A stretch of 59,120 bases of DNA from a virus. The notes under the pieces were generated by a model. The model saw only the letters and a program-made list of their open reading frames with translations. It searched no databases and had not been told where the DNA came from. Positions 7,675-16,441 of the stretch are shown here, in pieces (the first letter of the stretch is position 1; each line of letters begins with the position of its first letter). Location: positions 1 to 59,120 of the IMG/VR virus record IMGVR_UViG_3300023180_000059. The stretch is one strand, 5' to 3'. Both the position numbers and the translations under genes were made by a program.

Positions 7675-8499
7675 ATGGCAGCAACTGCTCAAAAGAAAGG
7701 TCCAGGGCGACCTCCAAAAAAGCCTTCTACTGAAAATGTAGCAATCGCTACTGCTCCTCCTAAAGTTCCAAGAAAGGATGTATGGGAGAAAAAAGACAAA
7801 CTATATCGTGTATTATCTGGAGGTGGTATTGTTTACTCATTACCTCAAACAGGTGTTACTATATATGATGAAAGCAAAAACACCATTCGTGAAATTCGCT
7901 ATTGTCCTAACGAAGCCTCTATTTGGCGTGATGAACAAAGTGAGTTTGCACAACGAGAGCATATCATGTTCCGTGATGGTTTGTTGTATGTGCCTTACAC
8001 AAAGCCCAACCTAATCGAGTACCTTACCAAGCACCCGGGAAATACGGAGAATGGTGGTAATCGTTTTGAGTTGGTTGATGATGCGAAGACGGCAGAGGAA
8101 CAGTTATCTACTGAATTCCAAATGCTAGATGCGGTTCAACTTGTTCGAGACAAAGAAATCGATGAACTGCTCCCGATCGCATTATTCTATAACATGAATG
8201 TAAACCGACCTTCAAGTGAGATTAGATTCGACCTGTTGCAAGAAGCTCGATCAAACCCAGCAAGTTTTATTAGTGCGTTTGACAACCCAATGGTTGCTGT
8301 GCGTTCTACAATTAAGACGGCAGAAATGTATCAAATCATCAAGAGCGATGAGTCTGGAACATATTGGTTTGATAGCGGTCGATTAATTGTATCTACACCT
8401 GTGGGTCAAGATAGTATTGATGTACTTGCTCGTTTCTGTATGACGGAAAAGGGTTCTCTCGTGCTATCCGAATTAGAGCAAAAGGTCTCACGACTATAG
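7675..8499 (+). CDS. Head-associated protein with AT-hook-like N-terminus
   Basis: 274 aa. Residues 8-17 (KGPGRPPKKP) look like an AT-hook or nuclear-protein-type basic GRP motif. The body contains SGGGIVYSLPQTGVTIYDES and a helical C-terminal half with DKEIDELLPIALFYNMN. Located just after the capsid gene and between two terminators, it is probably a minor head, decoration or DNA-binding head protein. No family named with confidence. Confidence 0.6.
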   Translation: MAATAQKKGPGRPPKKPSTENVAIATAPPKVPRKDVWEKKDKLYRVLSGGGIVYSLPQTGVTIYDESKNTIREIRYCPNEASIWRDEQSEFAQREHIMFRDGLLYVPYTKPNLIEYLTKHPGNTENGGNRFELVDDAKTAEEQLSTEFQMLDAVQLVRDKEIDELLPIALFYNMNVNRPSSEIRFDLLQEARSNPASFISAFDNPMVAVRSTIKTAEMYQIIKSDESGTYWFDSGRLIVSTPVGQDSIDVLARFCMTEKGSLVLSELEQKVSRL

Positions 8500-8553
8500 T
8501 AGAAATAATTTCACTCGTCACCTAGTGTGTTCGTATTACCTTTCTACTCGGAG

Positions 8554-8582
8554 GGGGCGGTCGATACCGCCCCTTTCTTTTT
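8554..8582 (+). terminator. Rho-independent terminator
   Basis: Perfect stem GGGGCGGT (8554-8561) / ACCGCCCC (8566-8573), loop CGAT, then a T-rich run to 8582. Confidence 0.85.
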
Positions 8583-8584
8583 GG

Positions 8585-8592
8585 TATATTTG
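8585..8592 (+). promoter_or_regulatory. Bacteroidota -7 promoter box TATATTTG
   Basis: TATATTTG lies 20 bp before the ATG at 8613 and directly after the terminator. It is the probable promoter of the neck/tail operon 8613-14301. Confidence 0.6.
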
Positions 8593-8612
8593 TAGAACAA
8601 TATATCACAGGT

Positions 8613-9353
8613 ATGGCTAGTGTCAATGTCGTTTATAATACATTAAAAGATTTAGCGAATAAGGAGCAAAAAGGGTTTGTAACGCCTAGCGTATTCAACA
8701 ACTTTGCAGCCATCGCCCAAGTCAATGTTTTCAAAGACATCTACGCTTCTTCTAGCAAGGGGCTTGTAGATCGGGTAAGGCGTATAGACCCATCACGCAA
8801 CTTATCAAAAGTCAATAATGTAAAAGAAGATTTATCGGTTTTTTCTAAAACCTCAACTATAACAAAGTCGAATGGTGTATTTGCGAAGCCAGACGACCTT
8901 ATATATCTTATTGGTCTAACCACCAATGGATCAGTATTGCTTGGTCAAAGTACTCGTACCAACATTGAGATTGTATATGACGAGTCAAAGATTGACCACA
9001 TCTTGAAGAGCGATCTTTCTGCTCCTAGCGAGTCGCATCCTATTGCGCTAGTTTCGAGCGATATAGAGGTGTTCCCTTCAAGTGTAAATAAAATTAGAGT
9101 GTCCTACTATAAGTACCCTCAAGGCATTGTGCCTAACACGGGAGCGAAGTCGGTATCACTTCCTAGTTACCAATACAATACTTCGAGCGGTGTGCATGTA
9201 TTTGATGCTGCAAATAGTATTGATTTTGAATTGCCTGATCACTATGTACCAGAACTCGTGGTTGAGTTGGCTAAACTTATCGGCATCAACTTACGAGATA
9301 AAGATGTATTCGGATATGGTCAAGCGGAAGAACTTCAAAAAAAGACTAAATAA
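8613..9353 (+). CDS. Putative neck/connector protein
   Basis: 246 aa. The N-terminal helical part (MASVNVVYNTLKDLANKEQKG...) is followed by a beta-rich part with SSDIEVFPSSVNKIRVSYYK and ends with LPDHYVPELVVELAKLIGIN. This last motif (a YVPELV-type helix after F-E-L-P) is common in head-tail connector proteins of podoviruses. Its stop overlaps the start of the next tail gene by one base. Assignment comes from position and general build. Confidence 0.6.
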   Translation: MASVNVVYNTLKDLANKEQKGFVTPSVFNNFAAIAQVNVFKDIYASSSKGLVDRVRRIDPSRNLSKVNNVKEDLSVFSKTSTITKSNGVFAKPDDLIYLIGLTTNGSVLLGQSTRTNIEIVYDESKIDHILKSDLSAPSESHPIALVSSDIEVFPSSVNKIRVSYYKYPQGIVPNTGAKSVSLPSYQYNTSSGVHVFDAANSIDFELPDHYVPELVVELAKLIGINLRDKDVFGYGQAEELQKKTK

Positions 9354-10180
9354 TGGCTCGTAATTATACAACATTAGATCAGATTGTTTCGGACTATATT
9401 ATCACTATGGAGGGTGATGATTATGCTAACAATGTTTCCGATACACTGATCCGTACATACGCCAAGCGTGGTATTAGAGAGATGGGCTTTGACATGTCTA
9501 AAAAGTTACGCTCATTAAAGTTGTCTATCAACTCCGCAAACAATACTGTAGAACTGCCTGATGATTATGTTGACCTTGTTAAGTTAGGGGTTATTGGTGC
9601 GGATGGTCTTGTGTATGTGTATGGGGAAAACAAAAACTTACACATTGCTCAAAAATATGATGTAGACACCGGTGATGACCTAGTAGCAGCCAACGCTAGT
9701 GACAGTGATGGCGATGGCGTTTATGACCGAGTAGATGTTGATAGCCCCACAGTAGAGTATGATGGTCTTCGTGGCTATGACTCTTATGTGTTTAGAAACT
9801 ACCTATACGAAAATACAATGGGTGCTTTGTATGGACTTGGAGGTGGTGTGTACACAGGGGAATACCGAATTAACCTAGACCAAGATCGAATAGAGTTGAG
9901 TGCCTCCGATGATATTAGTGAGGTTGTTTTGGAATATGTTTGTGATGAAGCTCGTAGTACCAATCCTACTATCCATGTGTTTATGGAGTCTGCATTGAGA
10001 GCGTATATATATTTTAAAACCATCGAAAAGAAATCGGCAGTTCCATTAGGGGAAAAGGCTCGTGCTAGATCAGAATACTACAACGAAAGACGACTAGCCA
10101 ACTCAAGAATGAAAGCCTTTGGAAAGGATGAGGCACTTAAAACGATTCGTAAGAATTTTAAGCAATCACCTAAATTCTAA
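9353..10180 (+). CDS. Putative tail tubular/ring protein (gp11-like)
   Basis: 275 aa. It begins with a helix-rich part (TYAKRGIREMGFDMSKKLRS) and the typical strand ANNTVELPDDYVDLVKLGVI. This arrangement resembles T7 gp11-type adaptor (tail tubular A) proteins of podoviruses. It contains a Ca-binding-like Asp run, DSDGDGVYDRVDVD (residues about 119-132). Overlaps the preceding and following genes by one base each. It is expected to form a ring between portal and nozzle. Confidence 0.7.
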   Translation: MARNYTTLDQIVSDYIITMEGDDYANNVSDTLIRTYAKRGIREMGFDMSKKLRSLKLSINSANNTVELPDDYVDLVKLGVIGADGLVYVYGENKNLHIAQKYDVDTGDDLVAANASDSDGDGVYDRVDVDSPTVEYDGLRGYDSYVFRNYLYENTMGALYGLGGGVYTGEYRINLDQDRIELSASDDISEVVLEYVCDEARSTNPTIHVFMESALRAYIYFKTIEKKSAVPLGEKARARSEYYNERRLANSRMKAFGKDEALKTIRKNFKQSPKF

Positions 10181-13100
10181 TGATAAACAAGATTGTACCA
10201 CAATATCTCAACAAGTCAGATGACGAAAGACTAGTCCAGGCGGTTGAGATGACCAATGCAGAGAATATCCGCATATCGTCTGATGATGATGGCGATGCCG
10301 GTATATTGAAAACTATTAAGGGTAATACTGCTATTCGGGCTAAAGCAAGTGCTGATGAGTTTGCAGAGGAGTCTGGTATATATTCTGTAGTGGGTCAAGT
10401 GTCTATTCCCAAAAAGCAACAAGTAATTTATTTTGTCCGTGCTAAAACACCAAACAATAATGGCGGTGTGGATAGCATATATAGATACAATGTAGAAGGA
10501 GTAAACTACGAACTGCTCTTTAGAAGTAGTGTGTTGAACTTCCAAGCGGATACGCTTATCGAAGCCGATGTCACCTTCAATGATCAGGACGAAATGCTTC
10601 TTTACTTTACGGACGGATACAATCCTCCTCGTAAAATAAACATCGATCGATTGACGGCAAACGCCGACAAGATTTGGAAGGATAATACTGATCCCGATTA
10701 CTACACAGATGCGGAGCGTAATGAGTTTATCGAAGTGTGTAAAGCACCTCCTCTAGACCCTATTACATTTGATTATGTAACGGACTCGGACTACAAGCAA
10801 AACAACATAGACAAAAAGTCTTTTCAGTTTGCATACCAATACATTTATTTAGATGGCGAAGAGAGTTCCGTATCTACATATTCGGCGTTGGCTATAAACC
10901 CCAACACATATGGGGAGGGTATTGTAAACTCCAATTTCGTTATATACAACAATAAACTTACCTTGACTTTTACGAGTGGGAACTCGGAGGTTGAGAAGGT
11001 GCGTATACTTGCACGAAAAGGGGGGTCAACTGTTTTTTATAAAATCGGTGAAGTAGACAATCCAACTACTTCTACTGGTACCTTTGACTTCCTAAACGAT
11101 GGAGCATACCCTGCCGTGTCTGCCGCCGATATCGATAAGATATATGACAATGTACCACTCAAAGCAAACGCCCAATCAATATCAGGTAACCGCCTTATGT
11201 ATGGCGATTACATTGAGGGCTTTGACAACATCTCAATCAATGTAGAGTCCTCGGTAGTATACAGAGGTGTAGAAGACCCAGGCGTTATCACCGCTAGTAT
11301 TGAGAACCCTTCTTCGGGAGGACCAGTACATATCCTTCTTGATGGTAGTACCATGGAAAGCTCGTATGATGCAGGAGCAGTTATTGCTATTCGTGTTGTA
11401 TTGACTTCAACATCGGGTGCTATTATCAAGGTGCGTAAAAATTCTTCGGGATATCTATTTACCGATGACTTTGTAAACTCTACTCTAAACTTTGATTTTG
11501 GTATCGGTAAGTACAATGATGCTAACTTCCCAATAGATGTTCCTTTTTCTAATAAGTCTATTACTCTAGATGCATCTATACTTCTAGGTAGTACGATGAC
11601 AAGAGATGAAATTTTAGATGACCTTGCAAGTCAATTTGAATCTACCGATGACATCACCTATTCTCATACAGAAACACTTGTTGGGAGAGATGCGGTAATC
11701 ACCGCTGTTAATACGGACACTAACCCTTCTTCAATTGCCGTTGGAGACACAGTTGAAATTGGATTAGACTTCCCTAGTGTTGTGATTGAGTTTGACGAAG
11801 ACACTTCTTATAGTGTAACTGGAAAAAGAAAGATCGACCTAGACATAACAACACTTCAAGCCAAGGTTAGTGTAGATTCTCAAAGCAGAAGAGTTATTCA
11901 ATATAACGGAGGTAACGCTTCGGGATATGATACGAGAACGCCACAAACACAATCTATTGTAGTAGCCAATATTTATCATGTTAGCAAAACAGGATTTAGT
12001 CTTTCTACTACATTTAATTATGCCTACCAAGCGGGGATAAGTTCTTTCAAGACAAGCGCAATTCATAGTTTTGGTATTGTCTACTATGACAATAAGGGAA
12101 GGTCTTCTTTCGTTCAAAAAATTGATGGGGTTTATGTAGCAGGATTTGGCGAAACCGCTCGTGGTAGTAACAGGGGAGCAGCCCAAGTAAACCTTAAGAT
12201 TAAACATGACCCACCATCGTGGGCAACCAAGTATCAAATTGTTTACGGAGGTAACCAAACATATACCGACTTTGTACAGTATAGTGTTGCCGGAGCGCAC
12301 TACAAGAACAACCTTATATACCTAGACATATCTACCCTAGAGGGAAAAGATATGAGCTACAACAATGAAAAGAACACTGATCTAGAGTACACATTTACCG
12401 AGGGAGATACACTTCGTATTATATCTTATTATGATAGTAGTGAGACTCGCCAATACCTTGATGGCTACACCTTTGGTGTTATTAGGAAAGAGGTGGTCAC
12501 GGACTCTACCGAAGTAACTCCTAATAGGGCTTCTACATATGTAGTTATTCGTGATGAGGATTATGGTACAAAGCCCCTTGACGACTTTAATCTTGCCGAT
12601 GTAAAAGCAGGAAACGATAAGTGGGGACAGCGTGTGATTGTAGAAATCGCATCTCCAAAGACTGTCGAGAATGATACAGTCTACTACGAGATGGGAGCGG
12701 TTTACGACATTACTAGTGGGGCGCATGTTGGTGATAGTACCGATGGCGGATACCCTGTTGTTGAACTTATCCAGGGCGATGTGTACTTTAAGCCTAGACA
12801 CATATTACTATCCGCTTTCGATAGCGGTAGCAGTGAGTACGATTGGGACGACTATGCATCATACGACTTTGATGTGTTGTATGTAGAGTCGGATTCTTTT
12901 AGCGACTTTGTCGATTCCAATTATACTAATAAAGGTAGACCACACGCAATCTTTGAGGAGGCTCGTGAAGTACGCCGTAGGTCAAGCATCACATATTCTG
13001 ATCCATATGTTATGGATAGTAGTGTGCTAACACTTTCTTCTTTCAATTCTTCTACGGCAAACTTTATGGATTATGATGTTCGCCATGGAAAGATCGACAA

Positions 13101-14301
13101 GCTCGTGGATCAGACCGATAGGCTATACATCTTCCAAGAACATAAGGTGGGTTTTGCGCCAGTACAAAGACAACTGCTCGAAACATTAACCAACGGCAAT
13201 GTGGTCGTGAGCAACAATGTGTTGGGTACGGCATCATACTATGCCGGAGACTTTGGCTCTAGTGGATACCCTGGGGCTGTTGTTGACCGCTTCGGTATGA
13301 TGTACTATGTAGATGTAAAGGCTCAAAAAGTTCTTCGCATTTCTCGTGATGGTATCACTCCTATTAGCGATAAGAAAATGGATTCTTTCTTTGATAAAGA
13401 ATTGTCTTCATATATATCTCAAACAGGCAAGACAGAATATGATATCGTTGCAGGCTACGACCCTGATAATGACGAGTACTTGCTCACAGTAAAGAATCGT
13501 GGTTCTTTTACTACATTCACTATAGCATACGACCATAAGCGTGGGAACTGGACCTCGTTCTATTCTTTCAAACCTGATCTATACACAAACATTAACGACA
13601 AGTTCTTGTCATTTAATGGTTCGGCAGTAGTGGGGGCAAGACAGGAGATTCTATGGGAGCATGGCGCAAATTCTAGTTATGGTAGTTTCTATGGTACTAG
13701 TTACCCTGCGAAGTTCTCGGTGATTTCGAACCTAGACCCTAGTGCGGTAAAATCATATGATGCTATTAGTATTGAGGGTAGTAACGCATGGTCTGCTACT
13801 TTGTCTACTAGTGATCAGCAGACAACCATTGCCGTAGCGGATTACGATGAGCGTGAGCGTGAGTTCGTAGCATTTGTGCCTAGAGATACATTGAACTCTA
13901 CCGCAAACTACATTGTAGTAGGGACAGTTGATTCTGTAGACTCGGCTAATACAGGTGTAACATTTAAGGCAAGAATCAATACACAACCGCTCCCTATAGG
14001 CTCTGATCTATACTATGACAATGGCGGTACACTTACGAGCCTATCTCAAACACTTACTAGTGTTAACTCCTCAAAGAAGTTGACCGCTAGTGGTAATGTA
14101 TCCACCCTTTCGGACGGCGATGTTGTGTTACTCAAACTAAACGCAAAAGATGAGGGCGATCAGTTGAGGGACAATTATTGTAAGATGGACTTTGAGTCTA
14201 CACACTACTCATCAAAAGTAGAATTGTTTGCTGTGAATATGCACTTTAATAACGAAAGTCTTCATAGTAATTTAGGGCAACAAAGTGTTGCAAAGAAATA
14301 A
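10180..14301 (+). CDS. Tail nozzle/stabilisation protein (gp12-like)
   Basis: 1373 aa. The start MINKIVPQYLNKSDDERLVQ and the EMTNAENIRISSDDDGDAG stretch match the beginning of gp12-like nozzle proteins of crAss-like and other podoviruses. The body has many beta repeats and motifs such as YTDGYNPPRKINIDRL (residues about 145-160) and LVDQTDRLYIFQEHKVGFAP (near 970), typical of the propeller of tail tubular protein B. It would form the distal tail through which DNA leaves. It is the last gene before the promoter at 14303. Confidence 0.8.
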   Translation: MINKIVPQYLNKSDDERLVQAVEMTNAENIRISSDDDGDAGILKTIKGNTAIRAKASADEFAEESGIYSVVGQVSIPKKQQVIYFVRAKTPNNNGGVDSIYRYNVEGVNYELLFRSSVLNFQADTLIEADVTFNDQDEMLLYFTDGYNPPRKINIDRLTANADKIWKDNTDPDYYTDAERNEFIEVCKAPPLDPITFDYVTDSDYKQNNIDKKSFQFAYQYIYLDGEESSVSTYSALAINPNTYGEGIVNSNFVIYNNKLTLTFTSGNSEVEKVRILARKGGSTVFYKIGEVDNPTTSTGTFDFLNDGAYPAVSAADIDKIYDNVPLKANAQSISGNRLMYGDYIEGFDNISINVESSVVYRGVEDPGVITASIENPSSGGPVHILLDGSTMESSYDAGAVIAIRVVLTSTSGAIIKVRKNSSGYLFTDDFVNSTLNFDFGIGKYNDANFPIDVPFSNKSITLDASILLGSTMTRDEILDDLASQFESTDDITYSHTETLVGRDAVITAVNTDTNPSSIAVGDTVEIGLDFPSVVIEFDEDTSYSVTGKRKIDLDITTLQAKVSVDSQSRRVIQYNGGNASGYDTRTPQTQSIVVANIYHVSKTGFSLSTTFNYAYQAGISSFKTSAIHSFGIVYYDNKGRSSFVQKIDGVYVAGFGETARGSNRGAAQVNLKIKHDPPSWATKYQIVYGGNQTYTDFVQYSVAGAHYKNNLIYLDISTLEGKDMSYNNEKNTDLEYTFTEGDTLRIISYYDSSETRQYLDGYTFGVIRKEVVTDSTEVTPNRASTYVVIRDEDYGTKPLDDFNLADVKAGNDKWGQRVIVEIASPKTVENDTVYYEMGAVYDITSGAHVGDSTDGGYPVVELIQGDVYFKPRHILLSAFDSGSSEYDWDDYASYDFDVLYVESDSFSDFVDSNYTNKGRPHAIFEEAREVRRRSSITYSDPYVMDSSVLTLSSFNSSTANFMDYDVRHGKIDKLVDQTDRLYIFQEHKVGFAPVQRQLLETLTNGNVVVSNNVLGTASYYAGDFGSSGYPGAVVDRFGMMYYVDVKAQKVLRISRDGITPISDKKMDSFFDKELSSYISQTGKTEYDIVAGYDPDNDEYLLTVKNRGSFTTFTIAYDHKRGNWTSFYSFKPDLYTNINDKFLSFNGSAVVGARQEILWEHGANSSYGSFYGTSYPAKFSVISNLDPSAVKSYDAISIEGSNAWSATLSTSDQQTTIAVADYDEREREFVAFVPRDTLNSTANYIVVGTVDSVDSANTGVTFKARINTQPLPIGSDLYYDNGGTLTSLSQTLTSVNSSKKLTASGNVSTLSDGDVVLLKLNAKDEGDQLRDNYCKMDFESTHYSSKVELFAVNMHFNNESLHSNLGQQSVAKK

Positions 14302-14302
14302 T

Positions 14303-14310
14303 TAACTTTG
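14303..14310 (+). promoter_or_regulatory. Bacteroidota -7 promoter box TAACTTTG
   Basis: TAACTTTG lies 16 bp before the ATG at 14327, at the start of the internal virion protein genes. Confidence 0.55.
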
Positions 14311-14326
14311 TAAATTATAACTCATT

Positions 14327-15142
14327 ATGGATCCAATAACAATTGCAGCCCTAGCCACAGTTAACCTAGCCACAACGGGTTACCAAATGTACATGGGTAA
14401 CAAAGAGGCGAATAAGGCAGCGGAAGCCGAAAAACAACTTCGTGATCAGGGTCTTCCAAAGATGGAGACCCCCGAAGAGTACTTTGACCTATACGAAAAA
14501 TATAAGGAAGGGAAGGCTTCGCAGTTAGCGATTGAAAACGCTCAAATGAATTTCGCTAATGTGAGCGATACATTGATGAAGGGCGGAGGCGCAAGGGGAG
14601 CTCAAAGTTTGTTACAAGCATCTCGCCAAAACACACAAGATATTTACGGAATTGCTGCGACTCAAGAAGAGAGAGAGTTAATGGGCTTGGAAAAACTAGC
14701 GAATGCCCAAATGACTACGAATCAAATCAACACGCAAAACGAGGCGAACCTATTCATGAACGACCTTGCAGGCACACAGGCAGCCTACCAAGCAGGAAAG
14801 CAAATGCAGGCAAGTGCATTAAACCAACTAGGGGCAACAGCGACAACTGCTCTAATGGGCAATGCACAAATGCAAAACAATCTAGATGTTGCTAACGCTA
14901 AACGGCAAAACCCGAGCGGTAAGCACGGCATGAAGACCCCAGGTGAGTTTAGCCATGAAGAGAATCCTATTGACCTAGTCCAAAATGGTAAGAAGATTGG
15001 TGAGGCTACAGGAGGTGAATACATATTTAATCCCGAGCAGTCGGAAAAGATGAGAGAATTAGCGGAAGCGGAAAAGTCTCCCCTATCTAAATATGTTATT
15101 GGTCTCTTAAATAAATTTGATAACCAAGCGAAAAAGCGATGA
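14327..15142 (+). CDS. Putative internal virion protein, Ala/Gln-rich
   Basis: 271 aa. An N-terminal hydrophobic helix (DPITIAALATVNLATTGYQM) is followed by a long Ala/Gln/Asn-rich helical region (ANAQMTTNQINTQNEANLFM). The C-terminus reads EFSHEENPIDLVQNGKKIGE...GGEYIFNPEQSEKMRELA, a segment that resembles a conserved tail of phage structural proteins. It lies directly before the two larger internal proteins. The composition suits a DNA-ejection component. Confidence 0.65.
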   Translation: MDPITIAALATVNLATTGYQMYMGNKEANKAAEAEKQLRDQGLPKMETPEEYFDLYEKYKEGKASQLAIENAQMNFANVSDTLMKGGGARGAQSLLQASRQNTQDIYGIAATQEERELMGLEKLANAQMTTNQINTQNEANLFMNDLAGTQAAYQAGKQMQASALNQLGATATTALMGNAQMQNNLDVANAKRQNPSGKHGMKTPGEFSHEENPIDLVQNGKKIGEATGGEYIFNPEQSEKMRELAEAEKSPLSKYVIGLLNKFDNQAKKR

Positions 15143-16437
15143 GCCTATTAAGTAAACCACTAGACTATAGTTCAGGTACTGCAAAGGCGACAATCGAGGG
15201 TATCCGTAGTCAACTAGAAACGCAACAACGCCGTATCAAAGAGAACGAGCGTGAGCAACAACGATTAGATCAGATTAGCTCAAATATTCAAGGGCAGTTT
15301 TCTGCTATGCGTGGAGGTTTGTCATCTCTAGACCCTGGGAGTAAAAAGATTTTTCAAGAAGGACACATGAAAGCATATGAGACCGAACTTAATAATTGGT
15401 CTCAAAACCCTACACAAGAAAACTTGAATAGGCTCAACACTGTAGTAGCGGGAGCAAAAGAGTTTTTAAAGATTGCCCCGGCTGCATATAGTTCGGACAA
15501 CAACACCCTTATCAATGGGGTGATGAACTACGACAAGTACCAACAAGATCCGGACGAAATGAGAAGTATGTTCGAACAAAAGTGGGGTGGTGAAGTCAAT
15601 GTTCGTTACAATGATGAGACAATGCAAGTTGAAATTGTTGATGCTTCTAATGGTCAAGAAAATTGGGGTAGTGTTTATGGTGGTCGTTATAAGCCTAGTG
15701 AAGAAAACGCTTTGACATTCACACCGAAGAACAACTTCAACTTTACAAGTTCTCAAGACTATGCTTACACCAAGGGTCGCCCAGCCATTGCCGCAGGAAA
15801 CCCCGAACTCTTTGGTAAGAACTTTAGTGCAGAGGTACAATCTAATGATGACCTTAAGAAGAGTATTGCTATACAGTATGGGATGACGTTTAATCTAGAC
15901 CCACAAACTGTAATGGCTGACCCTGAACTATGGGAGACTGCTCAAACAATGTACCTCGAAGATGCTCAAGGAACACTATCTGAAATCGTTGCGGAAAACG
16001 AAAGACAGAAAAGGGATGCTGCTTCTAGAAGCCGAACTAAAAAATATGCGGGTACACGAACAGTTGACTTTAGTGGGACATCTGTAAAACTCGATCAACT
16101 AGCATCGCCTCCACTATTAACAATTCGAGGCGAATACGATGATGATGGTGAAGCGGAAGTTAATAAAGTTCGTTTAGAAGCGTATAAGATAGAAGGTGGA
16201 GAATTGTATGTAGATATAGTCAATATATCATATCAATTTGTTGACATGAGCGGTAATCCTCTTTCGGGGTCTGCACTAGCGGATGCTCAAGCAGACTATG
16301 CTGGTCTTAAGGATATGATTAATAGCAGTTATCAAATAAAAAAGCGTGAGGTTTCACAATTAAAACAAGTTACTGATCCTACCGAACTGTCTGCTTACAT
16401 GAGTGAACTTAAAAGAGCGGGATTAAAAACAAACTAA
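15139..16437 (+). CDS. Putative internal virion protein, coiled-coil start
   Basis: 432 aa, overlapping the previous gene by 4 bp. Residues 13-55 are a charged coiled coil (IRSQLETQQRRIKENEREQQ). The rest mixes helices and an aromatic beta part (NNFNFTSSQDYAYTKGRPAI). No enzymatic motif found. Position between the Ala/Gln-rich protein and the 3284-aa protein suggests a DNA-ejection complex of three, comparable to T7 gp14-15-16. Inference from order only. Confidence 0.6.
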   Translation: MSLLSKPLDYSSGTAKATIEGIRSQLETQQRRIKENEREQQRLDQISSNIQGQFSAMRGGLSSLDPGSKKIFQEGHMKAYETELNNWSQNPTQENLNRLNTVVAGAKEFLKIAPAAYSSDNNTLINGVMNYDKYQQDPDEMRSMFEQKWGGEVNVRYNDETMQVEIVDASNGQENWGSVYGGRYKPSEENALTFTPKNNFNFTSSQDYAYTKGRPAIAAGNPELFGKNFSAEVQSNDDLKKSIAIQYGMTFNLDPQTVMADPELWETAQTMYLEDAQGTLSEIVAENERQKRDAASRSRTKKYAGTRTVDFSGTSVKLDQLASPPLLTIRGEYDDDGEAEVNKVRLEAYKIEGGELYVDIVNISYQFVDMSGNPLSGSALADAQADYAGLKDMINSSYQIKKREVSQLKQVTDPTELSAYMSELKRAGLKTN

Positions 16438-16441
16438 TAGA

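Noticed and set aside
11839-12801. Opposite-strand frames inside the nozzle gene
   Set aside because: Shadow frames of a well-supported 1373-aa gene, Cys- and Ile-rich with no domain features.
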